Shown in pieces: positions 14,450 through 21,747 of a stretch of 21,747 nt of DNA. Source of the stretch: Candidatus Helarchaeota archaeon (GTDB lineage Archaea > Asgardarchaeota > Lokiarchaeia > Helarchaeales > JABXJV01); assembly GCA_013375355.1 (NCBI GenBank), contig JABXJV010000075.1, forward strand, positions 1-21,747, written 5' to 3'. Position 1 is the stretch's first letter, and every line of letters starts with the position of its first letter. Made by a program: the position numbers and the translations under genes. The notes under the pieces were generated by a model. It was not told the origin of the DNA. It ran no database searches and saw nothing but the letters and a program-made list of their open reading frames with translations.

Positions 14450-17080
14450 TTGGAACAAGGAAAGGATAAAACACAAAAATTCATCTTATGGTTTGACGAA
14501 ACTGGAATTGAAGATGTGCCATTAGTCGGAGGAAAAAATGCCAGTCTAGGTGAAATGATACAAAAAACTGGAGTTCCCGTGCCATATGGTTTTTCTCTTA
14601 CTGCTTATGCATATAGACATTTTGTTAAAGCTAATAATTTAGAGATTTTTTTAAAAGAAACTTTAGCAGGGTTAGAGCCTGGGGATACAAGGGGTTTGGC
14701 TGATAGAGGTTCAAAAATTAGAAGGAAGATCAGGGAAAGCATACTTCCTAAGGATTTGGAAGATGCATTAAGAAAAGCGTACAAAGAATTAGGTGAAAAA
14801 ATCAACGATCCAAAACCCGATTGTGCCGTGAGGAGTTCGGCTACCGCTGAAGATCTCCCAGACGCAAGTTTTGCCGGTCAACAAGAGACTTTTCTGCATG
14901 TAAAAGGTATTGATAACATTTTAAAGTCTAGTTTAAACTGTATAGCTTCTTTATTCACTGATCGTGCCATTCATTATAGAATGGATAAAGGATTTGACCA
15001 TTTTACTATAGCCCTTAGTGTTGGAGTCCAAATTATGGCCAGAAGTGATATTGGTGCAGCAGGAGTTATTTTCTCTATCGATACTGAAAGTGGCTTTGAA
15101 AAAGTTGTATATATAACTGCCAGTTGGGGTTTAGGAGAATATGTTGTTCAAGGGAAAGTTAATCCTGATCAATATTACGTATTTAAACCAACATTAGGAA
15201 TTATAAGTAAAAAAGCGGGTTACAAAGATATTAAACTTGTTTATGATGAATTTGAAGGTGTAGCGGAAGAAGAAGTCCCTCGAGATAAACAATATCAACT
15301 CGTTCTCAACGATGATCAAATAAAAGAATTGGCAAAATACTCTATAGAAATTGAAAAACACTATGGTAGAGCCATGGATATTGAATGGGCCCTCGATGGA
15401 CTGACAAACAAATTATTTATTTTACAAGCTCGACCCGAAACAGTTCATTCTATTAAGTCAAAAACCATCTTAGAATTCTATAAGTTATCTCTTCCTGAGG
15501 AGGAGAAGCAGAGTAGATTAATTATAACAGGTGAACCTGTAGGTAGAAAAATTGGAGCCGGGATCGCGAATGTTGTCGGGGACATCAGGGAGATCCACAC
15601 ATTCAAAGATGGTGAAATATTAGTTACAGAAATGACCGACCCCGACTGGGAGCCCATTATGAAAAAGGCTGCAGCAATCGTCACAGATCGAGGTGGAAGA
15701 ACTTGCCATGCGGCCATAGTAAGTAGAGAGCTCGGAATCCCTTGTATTATTGGCACAGGGACCGCTTCCAACTCCTTGGAAGACGGAGATGAAATTACCG
15801 TTGATACAAGTGAAGGAATAGGCAATGTATATCGAGGAATTATTCCCTTCGAGATTGAGACAATTGATATTGAAAAAGTACCTAAGACTAATACTCAAAT
15901 TCTAATGAATGTAGGTATACCAGAACAAGCATTTGAACAAGGAAAATTGCCATCAGATGGTATAGGTCTCGCTAGGTTGGAGTTCATCATTAATTCTCAC
16001 ATTACAATACATCCATTAGCTTTAATCCACTATGAAAATCTAAAAAAATATATAGATGACAAAAAATACGAGATCGAATTAGATGAAACTATAGACAAAC
16101 TTGCTTCGATTGAAGTTGAAGCAGTTAAAGAAGAACTTGATAAAAAAATAAACAGAGTTACCAAAATTAAAGAAGTCTTAAGAATCATTGAAGAATTTAC
16201 TCCAGGTTATGAAAATAAAGCAGATTTTTTTGTAGATAAACTTGCTGAAGGGGTTGCCAAAATTGCTGCCGGGTTCTATCCTAGGGAAATTATAGTACGA
16301 TTATCAGACTTTAAATCCAACGAATATGCAAATCTTATTGGAGGTTTCATTTATGAGCCAGTGGAAAGCAATCCAATGCTCGGGTACCGAGGGGCGAGTC
16401 GTTACTATGCAGAACAATTTCTGCCAGCATTTCACCTGGAATGCGAAGCCCTAAAAAGAGTGAGAGATGAAATGGGTCTAAATAATGTTAAAATTATGCT
16501 GCCATTCACTAGAACGCCACAAGAAGGCAAAAAAGTCATAAGAATTATGAATGAACATGGTTTGGTTCAAGGGCAAAATGATCTTGAGATTTATGTTATG
16601 GCAGAAATTCCATCAAATATTATCCTTGCAGATGAATTTGCACAAATTTTTGACGGATTCAGCATTGGAAGTAATGATTTAACGCAATTAACATTAGGAC
16701 TGGATCGAGATAGCGAGTTAGTTTTACACATTTTTGATGAACGTGATCCTGCAGTTAAGAAGAGTTTGAAAAGTCTAATTGAAACTGCACATAGTTTTAA
16801 TAAAAAAGTAGGAATATGCGGGCAAGCACCCTCTGATTGGCCATCAATCGCGGCGTTTTTAGTCGAATCCGGTATAGATAGTCTAAGTTTAAACCCTGAT
16901 ACAGTTGTAAAAACTAGAGCATTAGTTAAAGTTGTTGAATGGGCAAAAGAACATAATAAAATTTATACAGATTTAAGTCTCGATGAAATAAAATCCATCG
17001 AAGGAATGACGGAAGGATTAGCAAAAACTGTTAAACAATTAATAGAAATCGAAAGGAAAGTAGATGAATCCAAAAAATAA
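14450..17080 (+). CDS. ppsA: Phosphoenolpyruvate synthase (pyruvate, water dikinase)
   Basis: 876 residues. It converts pyruvate + ATP + H2O to PEP + AMP + Pi and feeds gluconeogenesis in the cytosol. The N-terminal nucleotide-binding domain starts near residue 10 (WFDETGIEDVPLVGGKNASLGEM), with SSATAEDLPDASFAGQQ and DIEWALDG further on. The central phosphohistidine domain has GGRTCHAAIVSRELGIPCI with catalytic His420. The C-terminal PEP/pyruvate TIM barrel has IVRLSDFKSNEYANLIGG, IMLPFTRTP, IGSNDLTQLTLGLDRD and GICGQAPSD with catalytic Cys790. A charged helical stretch of about 55 residues (about 527-583) joins the central and C-terminal parts and is longer than the ~15-20 residues I recall for the E. 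coli enzyme. A T-tract follows the stop codon. Confidence 0.95.
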   Translation: MEQGKDKTQKFILWFDETGIEDVPLVGGKNASLGEMIQKTGVPVPYGFSLTAYAYRHFVKANNLEIFLKETLAGLEPGDTRGLADRGSKIRRKIRESILPKDLEDALRKAYKELGEKINDPKPDCAVRSSATAEDLPDASFAGQQETFLHVKGIDNILKSSLNCIASLFTDRAIHYRMDKGFDHFTIALSVGVQIMARSDIGAAGVIFSIDTESGFEKVVYITASWGLGEYVVQGKVNPDQYYVFKPTLGIISKKAGYKDIKLVYDEFEGVAEEEVPRDKQYQLVLNDDQIKELAKYSIEIEKHYGRAMDIEWALDGLTNKLFILQARPETVHSIKSKTILEFYKLSLPEEEKQSRLIITGEPVGRKIGAGIANVVGDIREIHTFKDGEILVTEMTDPDWEPIMKKAAAIVTDRGGRTCHAAIVSRELGIPCIIGTGTASNSLEDGDEITVDTSEGIGNVYRGIIPFEIETIDIEKVPKTNTQILMNVGIPEQAFEQGKLPSDGIGLARLEFIINSHITIHPLALIHYENLKKYIDDKKYEIELDETIDKLASIEVEAVKEELDKKINRVTKIKEVLRIIEEFTPGYENKADFFVDKLAEGVAKIAAGFYPREIIVRLSDFKSNEYANLIGGFIYEPVESNPMLGYRGASRYYAEQFLPAFHLECEALKRVRDEMGLNNVKIMLPFTRTPQEGKKVIRIMNEHGLVQGQNDLEIYVMAEIPSNIILADEFAQIFDGFSIGSNDLTQLTLGLDRDSELVLHIFDERDPAVKKSLKSLIETAHSFNKKVGICGQAPSDWPSIAAFLVESGIDSLSLNPDTVVKTRALVKVVEWAKEHNKIYTDLSLDEIKSIEGMTEGLAKTVKQLIEIERKVDESKK

Positions 17081-17090
17081 TAAATATCCC

Positions 17091-17104
17091 CTTTTTTTAA
17101 TTTT
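17091..17104 (+). terminator. T-tract terminator after ppsA
   Basis: C-T7-AA-T4 begins about 10 nt after the stop codon. Confidence 0.5.
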
Positions 17105-17158
17105 AAAACAATAAGCGAATATATTTTTATACAAATAAACTATCAACAAATAATATTT

Positions 17159-17557
17159 TTATTCTTTACCACCAGATAATTCTAAAATAACGTCTTTTGT
17201 GAGAGAACGCCATTTTATTATGTGTTCTACAATTTGAAATTCTTTCCTTTCATCAAAGGGATCATCTTGTCTAAGCCTTGTAATCGTGTTAAGCAGTCGA
17301 TTCATTTGTATCAATATTGGCATTAAATTCTTTGTTATTTCATGGTTCGGAAGACTTGTAAATTGAATAAGTCTTTCCCTGGAATCAGCTAGTGCAAAAT
17401 ATACTTTTCTAACTGGTTCATGTAAATGAATAATGTTGAGAGCTTTATCTAATGGAGTAAGGATTTTCAATGCAAGCCGTAAATATTCAGCTTTTGTATT
17501 TTTTGAGTTATCCGAATTTGAATTAGGTTTGTTATTTTTTAATTCTTTATGGTCCAT
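17159..17557 (-). CDS. Small helical protein of unknown function
   Basis: 132 residues; no family recognised. The first ~22 residues are polar, Asn/Ser/Lys-rich and probably disordered. The rest is predicted helical with regular hydrophobic spacing (LRLALKILTPLDKALNIIHL, then VRKVYFALADSRERLIQF, then NLMPILIQMNRLLNTI) and ends in a charged tail. No Cys, no membrane segment and no catalytic motif is seen. GAGG precedes ATG 17557. It is divergent from the uL16 gene (154-nt shared promoter region) and convergent with ppsA. The strong codon coherence and ribosome-binding site argue that it is a real gene. Confidence 0.6.
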   Translation of the reverse strand: MDHKELKNNKPNSNSDNSKNTKAEYLRLALKILTPLDKALNIIHLHEPVRKVYFALADSRERLIQFTSLPNHEITKNLMPILIQMNRLLNTITRLRQDDPFDERKEFQIVEHIIKWRSLTKDVILELSGGKE

Positions 17558-17696
17558 TTAATAAATTCCTCGATAGAAAAAATATTGTCCACGCATATAA
17601 ATATTAATTAAAAAGTTGAATCGGAAAACTAAAAAATATTGGATTTTTCTATCTTATATACTTTAATTATAGATCAATTAAAATAATTTCTTATTT

Positions 17697-17706
17697 ATTT
17701 ATAATA
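17697..17706 (+). promoter_or_regulatory. TATA box of uL16 gene
   Basis: ATTTATAATA ends 17 nt before ATG 17724. Its closeness rules out the in-frame GTG at 17712 and suggests a leaderless or nearly leaderless mRNA. A second TATA-like element at 17653-17660 would give a ~40-nt leader instead. Confidence 0.4.
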
Positions 17707-17723
17707 GAATTGTGGTCTGCATT

Positions 17724-18281
17724 ATGCCAAGACGCCCGTGGAAGAGTTATAGACCGGTATCTGGAAAACCGTATATTCCAAAATGGAAGAAAACCGGAAA
17801 AGGAAGAAGATATACCATAAAACATATTCCTGAATCTAAAATCAGAATGTTTACTATCGGTAAAGAGGGTGATTATGATTATATTCTAACATTAATCTCC
17901 CTAGAAGCAGCGCAAGTAAGTCATTTATCATTAGAAGCTGCCAGAATAGCCTGCAATAGGTATTTAAGAGAGAAACTCGGTCGGGACAACTACCTAATGA
18001 GAATTTTACCCTACCCCCACCATGTTGTCAGGGAACATAAAATGATGGCATTCGCTGGAGCCGATCGAATTCAAGATGGAATGCGACGTGCTTTTGGAAA
18101 GCCATTTGGAAGAGCTGCGAGAGTTAAGAAGAACCAAAAAATGATTATAATAAAGGTTCGTAAGAACGACTTAGAAGATGCTAAGAGTGGAATCAAAAGA
18201 GCTAGAATGAAATTTCCAATGCCTTGTAGGGTCAGTATTGAAAAAATTGAACGAAAAACTGAAAATTCTGAAACTGATTAA
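17724..18281 (+). CDS. rpl10e: 50S ribosomal protein uL16 (archaeal L10e)
   Basis: 185 residues from the chosen ATG. It sits near the peptidyl-transferase centre and the A-site tRNA elbow. Family features are the basic N-terminus PRRPWKSYRPVSGKPYIPKW, then YTIKHIPESKIRMFTIG, LEAARIACNRYLREKLGR, the RILPYPHHVVREHKMMAFAGADRIQDGMRRAFGKP block around the functional loop, and a final helical segment before the C-terminal strand MPCRVSIEKIE. The frame is open from GTG 17712, but uL16 proteins start with MPRRP- or MPxRP-type sequence and the TATA box is too close to the GTG. It stands alone, with no other ribosomal gene adjacent. Confidence 0.95.
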   Translation: MPRRPWKSYRPVSGKPYIPKWKKTGKGRRYTIKHIPESKIRMFTIGKEGDYDYILTLISLEAAQVSHLSLEAARIACNRYLREKLGRDNYLMRILPYPHHVVREHKMMAFAGADRIQDGMRRAFGKPFGRAARVKKNQKMIIIKVRKNDLEDAKSGIKRARMKFPMPCRVSIEKIERKTENSETD

Positions 18282-18318
18282 TAAAATTTAATAATGCTTC
18301 ATTTATTATAAGTAATTT

Positions 18319-18789
18319 CTAGAGGGTTAATTTTTCAATTTCAATAAGATTTTTTTCAATTGCCTCGTTTAATAGGCTATCTCTTAGTTTGTCTTCGTAA
18401 TCTTCTTTATATATTATTTTTTTAATACCTGCATTTAAAATTAATTTTAAACAATGTGCACATGGAGATAGATTACAATAAATTATGGCTCCTTCTATGC
18501 GAATACCATTCTTTGCTGCTTGGACAATTGCATTAGCTTCTGCATGGGCACCTCTACAAAAACCTGTATTTGACTGGAGGGTATTTAATGTTTTTTTGTG
18601 TTTTTCAATACTACATCCAATTTGCTCGTCACAACAATGTGCCAAGCCTCGAGGAGGGCCATTATATCCAGTAGATAATATAGTTTTATCCCTAATAATA
18701 ACTGCCCCAACTTTATAACGAATACATTTAGACCTTTCAGAAATAACACCAATTATTTTAAAAACCCATTTATTAAATTCTGAAGACAA
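18319..18789 (-). CDS. Deoxycytidylate (dCMP) deaminase
   Basis: 156 residues. It deaminates dCMP to dUMP, the substrate of thymidylate synthase, using zinc. The zinc site is visible: His82 and catalytic Glu84 in GAHAEANAIVQ, and Cys110/Cys113 in LSPCAHC. The GYNGPPRGLAHC loop and the additional HCCDEQIGC cysteines are typical of dCMP deaminases of the ComEB/T4 type rather than free-cytidine deaminases. The start is TTG 18789, supported by GAGGCGG shortly upstream; no in-frame ATG occurs near the N-terminus. It is convergent with uL16 and divergent from the Cys-cluster gene. Confidence 0.9.
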   Translation of the reverse strand: MSSEFNKWVFKIIGVISERSKCIRYKVGAVIIRDKTILSTGYNGPPRGLAHCCDEQIGCSIEKHKKTLNTLQSNTGFCRGAHAEANAIVQAAKNGIRIEGAIIYCNLSPCAHCLKLILNAGIKKIIYKEDYEDKLRDSLLNEAIEKNLIEIEKLTL

Positions 18790-18977
18790 ATAAGCCGCCT
18801 CAAGGTAAGTAATGTTTTTCTTAAAAGTATTTAGAATTTAATCATTATATTTTTTATCTATTTGTAATTTCAAATTAAATTTATTGTTTATTCAAAGTTA
18901 TAATAAATTAATTAGAAATTTTTTAATATTATTTACTTTCATTTATTTAAATTCAACAATTTAATTTAACAGTTATA

Positions 18978-19604
18978 ATGTCTAGCAAGATGAAAGATAA
19001 AAAATCCATTTTTGAGTGTCAACGTTGCGGAAAATGCTGTTCTCTTTACTGTATTCCTTGTACCGATAAGGATATTCATCGAATTTTGAATTTTTTAAAA
19101 CCCTTTCCTGAAAGAGCCTCTGATTTTGTTGAATTGGTAGAACCTGAAGAAGATATTCTAGATTCGTATGAAGATGTTCCAAAAGTTCTTGTAGAAGATA
19201 TTATTTCAGAAAATCTAGTCCTTGTAATTAAATCAGATGTTCCTGAAGAATATTGCTATTTTTATGATGATGATAATAAATGTACTATTTATCCCGTACG
19301 ACCATTAGTCTGCCGTTTTTTTCCATTCGTCTATGAATATGAAGAAGATTCGGAAGCTGATTTAATTAAAAGACCTGAAGATATAGCATTTTCAGTGTAT
19401 GAGGATACTGACTATTGTATTGGTTTAGGTCAAGGCAAAAAGTTTGACATTGATAAATTAAAAGAAGTAACAGTTCAAACCATAAAAGAGGATCTTGAGT
19501 TTGAGAAAAAAGTAAAAATTTGGAATGTAAGAGTCCTTTTTAATCAAATTAAAAATTGTGAGGAAAAGGACTTTTTAAATTATATTTTAAATACTGAGGA
19601 TTAA
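18978..19604 (+). CDS. YkgJ-type cysteine-cluster protein (PF03692)
   Basis: 208 residues. The N-terminal CQRCGKCC (residues 14-21: C14, C17, C20, C21) and the later CTIYPVRPLVCRFFPF (C102, C112) form the zinc- or iron-sulfur-binding cluster typical of the family, with further cysteines at 25, 28 and 93. The exact function is unknown for most members; the eukaryotic-flagellar and bacterial relatives are poorly defined. The second half is acidic (PEEDILDSYED, YEYEEDSEAD) and helical. ATG 18978 has no Shine-Dalgarno; ATG 18990 is an alternative. Its stop overlaps the stop of the convergent methyltransferase gene by 3 nt at a shared TTAA. Confidence 0.85.
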   Translation: MSSKMKDKKSIFECQRCGKCCSLYCIPCTDKDIHRILNFLKPFPERASDFVELVEPEEDILDSYEDVPKVLVEDIISENLVLVIKSDVPEEYCYFYDDDNKCTIYPVRPLVCRFFPFVYEYEEDSEADLIKRPEDIAFSVYEDTDYCIGLGQGKKFDIDKLKEVTVQTIKEDLEFEKKVKIWNVRVLFNQIKNCEEKDFLNYILNTED

Positions 19605-20329
19605 CTCTTTTTTCTTTTAATACTCAAATGAATATACCTAAAAACACTATTCATAGTATATGCTTCGCGCCCCGAAACAAAACTCCTCCCGATTAAATTC
19701 TGGAATATCCGTTTTGCATTTATTTTCCTTTTTTCATTAAAATGTGCCCAATTCTTATTTAAATATTCTAAAATTAAATCAAAAAAGGAAAATAAAGTCT
19801 GTTTCTCTATCAGATTTGCCTGTCTGTTTTGAATATTTCGAGGAATTTCTATTAATTTGAATAGTTCATAGAGCAAAATACAACAAGCATGAGATAAATT
19901 AAGTGTTGGATAATTTTCTGAAGCTGGAATATGAACACAACAATCGCAAATTTCCATTTCTTTATTAGTTAATCCTGTTCCCTCTCTGCCAAATAAGATA
20001 CCAATATTACCATCAAAATCTTTTAAATTTTCTCTTAATTGTTCTGGACTAATACATATTCTTAACACATTATAATCACCAGATGGCCTTGCAGTTGTTC
20101 CTATTAAATAATCATATTTAGGAAGTTCAGATAAATTTGGCAATTTTATTAAATTTTTAAGCAAATCTCTCCCATGCATAGCACGAGCATATACAATATT
20201 ACTATTAACATTTATTTTTGGATTTATCACTATTAATTGATTTATATTAAAATTCTTCATTAATCGAACTATCGCCCCTAAATTTCCCTCATTCTCGGGT
20301 TCTACTAAAATAATAGTTATTTTTAACAT
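19601..20329 (-). CDS. TrmJ-like SpoU-family RNA 2'-O-methyltransferase
   Basis: 242 residues, SPOUT superfamily with a trefoil knot and SAM as donor. The three SpoU motifs are present: motif 1 PENEGNLGAIVRLMKNF (11-27), motif 2 ILFGREGTGLTNKE (111-124) and motif 3 HIPASENYPTLNLSHA (133-148). The N-terminal catalytic domain and the ~85-residue helical C-terminal extension fit TrmJ (tRNA Cm32/Um32), which is the most likely role; another tRNA or rRNA site remains possible. ATG 20329 opens onto a divergent 235-nt promoter region shared with the mutase gene. Confidence 0.85.
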   Translation of the reverse strand: MLKITIILVEPENEGNLGAIVRLMKNFNINQLIVINPKINVNSNIVYARAMHGRDLLKNLIKLPNLSELPKYDYLIGTTARPSGDYNVLRICISPEQLRENLKDFDGNIGILFGREGTGLTNKEMEICDCCVHIPASENYPTLNLSHACCILLYELFKLIEIPRNIQNRQANLIEKQTLFSFFDLILEYLNKNWAHFNEKRKINAKRIFQNLIGRSFVSGREAYTMNSVFRYIHLSIKRKKS

Positions 20330-20564
20330 AAAATCACTTATTTGAAAAAATACAAAAATTAGACAGCTTATATTAATTGGATTTTTTGAGAATTAATATT
20401 TACACTTATTACAATAATGAATATTGATGGCGATTTTCTAAATTATATAAATATTTATCAATATTTAGTCAATTCGCAAAGATTTTAAAAAAATTAATTA
20501 ATATTTTTATGTTAAAGATTTATTGAAACCAAATTTTAGATTTATTTCTTTAAAGGTGTGGTTT

Positions 20565-21747
20565 TTGTTTAAAGATGAGACCTTGAAAAAAGTTGAAAAA
20601 ATGAAAGAAGAATGGAATGAAAGTTATAAAAAATCAAAGGTACGTAATATTAATTTTGTAACTGATTCTGGAATTCCTGTTAAACCAATTTATACTCCCC
20701 TTGATATCAAGGACCATGATTATGCAAAAATTGGATTTCCTGGTCAACCTCCTTTTACAAGAGGTGTGTATCCCTCAATGTATCGGGGAAGATTTTGGAC
20801 GATGAGGCTATTTTCTGGTCATGGGACTCCTGAAGAGACAAATGAGCGATGGAAGTATCTTTATAAAGAAGGAGAAACAGGATTTAGTGCTGCTGTTGAT
20901 GGCCTTACCTTTAATGGTCTTTATCCTGACGATCCACGTGCAGATCCTGAAGTAGGAACCACAGGAGTTCCTCTTTATTGTATTGACTCAATGTTTGCCC
21001 TGACAAAAGATCTACCGATAGATAAAATTAGCGTAGCATTGGTAGTTGAACCTTTCTCAGCAGCGCCCGTATGTGCTATGTATTTCAATATGGCAAGGAT
21101 GAAGGGTCTTGATATTAAAACCTTAATGGGTACTACTCAAAACGATATATTAACCATGACTATAGGCTATGTTCCTTTTAAAAACGTTTCACCACCCCAT
21201 TTAATTAAACTGGCTTGTGATTTTATAGAGTGGTGTACACCTCAAAAAAATGTGCCCAGATGGCATCCCATAAATTTCACGACATATAATTATCGTGAAG
21301 GGGGAATAGATGCAGTTCAAGAACTTGGCTTTGGTTTTGCAAATGCTATAGCACATATTGAAGAGTTGATTGCTAGGGGTTGGAAAATAGATGATTTCGT
21401 GAACCGCTTTGCTTTCCACTTAGCCGCTCATAAGGATTTTTTCGAAGAAATTGCTAAATACAGAGCAGCTAGAAGAATTTGGAATAAATTAATGGAGAGA
21501 TATGAAGCAAAAAATCCAAAATCTTATCAATTTAGATTTCATATACAAACGGCAGGAAGTTCATTGACTGCCCAGCAACCTATGGTCAATATCATAAGAA
21601 CTACAGTTCAAGGGCTAGCGGCTGTACTCGGAGGCTGCCAAAGTATGCATACAAACTCTTTTGATGAAGCTGTATGTTTACCTAGTAAGGAAGCTGTTTT
21701 ATTAGCTTTAAGAACACAACAAACTATCCAAGAAGAAAGTAGAGTCG
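20565..21747 (+). CDS. B12-dependent acyl-CoA mutase large subunit, methylmalonyl-CoA mutase family (3' truncated)
   Basis: 394 codons, open to the window edge. The catalytic barrel of the methylmalonyl-CoA mutase family is clear: TRGVYPSMYRGRFWTMRLFSG at the start, TPEETNERWKYL, DPEVGTTGVPL, GTTQNDIL, VPRWHPINF, AVQELGFGFANAIAHIEELI, FEEIAKYRAARRIWNKLMERY, FRFHIQTAGSSLTAQQP and LAAVLGGCQSMHTNSFDEAV. Family members rearrange acyl-CoA carbon skeletons with adenosylcobalamin; the B12-binding domain would be downstream or a separate subunit. TTG 20565 is preceded by AAAGGTG with 6-nt spacing. Several substrate-site positions differ from methylmalonyl-CoA mutase (see findings), so the product is named at family level only. 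Confidence 0.85.
   Translation, partial: MFKDETLKKVEKMKEEWNESYKKSKVRNINFVTDSGIPVKPIYTPLDIKDHDYAKIGFPGQPPFTRGVYPSMYRGRFWTMRLFSGHGTPEETNERWKYLYKEGETGFSAAVDGLTFNGLYPDDPRADPEVGTTGVPLYCIDSMFALTKDLPIDKISVALVVEPFSAAPVCAMYFNMARMKGLDIKTLMGTTQNDILTMTIGYVPFKNVSPPHLIKLACDFIEWCTPQKNVPRWHPINFTTYNYREGGIDAVQELGFGFANAIAHIEELIARGWKIDDFVNRFAFHLAAHKDFFEEIAKYRAARRIWNKLMERYEAKNPKSYQFRFHIQTAGSSLTAQQPMVNIIRTTVQGLAAVLGGCQSMHTNSFDEAVCLPSKEAVLLALRTQQTIQEESRV

Noticed and set aside
15478..15898. Minus-strand open frames inside ppsA
   Set aside because: They lie opposite the conserved phosphohistidine domain and have no independent support.
17712..17723. GTG 17712 as start of uL16
   Set aside because: Only about 10 nt from the TATA box, and it adds residues not seen in the family; ATG 17724 gives the expected MPRRPW start.
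21201..21419. Minus-strand frame near the right edge
   Set aside because: It lies opposite the continuous mutase reading frame, which carries family motifs throughout.

Overview
This is an AT-rich archaeal chromosome segment (GC roughly 30% by eye). The archaeal assignment rests on a DnaG-type TOPRIM primase of the archaeal family, archaeal uS2 and uL16 (L10e) ribosomal proteins, an adenosine-specific kinase (PF04008), TATA-box promoters 22-40 nt upstream of starts, two probable leaderless starts, and common TTG/GTG starts. A protein with a gelsolin-like core motif (8324-9004) and the overall gene content point to an Asgard (Lokiarchaeia-like) lineage. That placement is inference.

Layout. 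(1) 1-2554: one large gene, open at the left edge, broken by an apparent one-base deletion at an A run (1448-1450). It has an acidic/proline repeat, a very basic stretch and two tandem copies of a ~225-residue module. (2) 2555-4264: a DUF1805 (YunC-like) gene whose Shine-Dalgarno lies in a long inverted repeat, then a Gfo/Idh/MocA oxidoreductase. (3) 4417-9004, minus strand: adenosine-specific kinase, a doubtful small ORF, uS2, DnaG, an Lrp/AsnC regulator with a tandem operator over its own promoter, and the gelsolin-like protein. (4) 9149-13885, minus strand: an accessory island with a PD-(D/E)XK nuclease domain, a NACHT NTPase with HEAT-like repeats, and upstream an Apea-type HEPN protein. 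Nuclease and NACHT are in adjacent frames and read as one ~1088-residue protein if the ribosome slips -1, or one A is restored, at a six-A run. (5) 13886-14449: a 564-nt gap with a short coding-like remnant between 14-bp direct repeats. (6) 14450-20329: PEP synthase, a small helical protein, uL16, dCMP deaminase, a YkgJ-type Cys-cluster protein and a TrmJ-like RNA methyltransferase. (7) 20565 to the right edge: the start of a B12-dependent acyl-CoA mutase large subunit with altered substrate-site residues.

How the parts work together. Most of the window is housekeeping (translation, replication/RNA decay, nucleotide and central carbon metabolism) in single genes or short same-strand runs. The most notable part is the HEPN plus nuclease-NACHT-HEAT pair. 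It has the logic of an NTPase-sensor defence system: HEAT-like sensor, NACHT switch, DNase effector, and a separate RNase-type HEPN partner. The two broken genes in this window both need the same kind of correction (+1 base in an A run). Long-read homopolymer error is therefore a serious alternative to real decay or programmed frameshifting.
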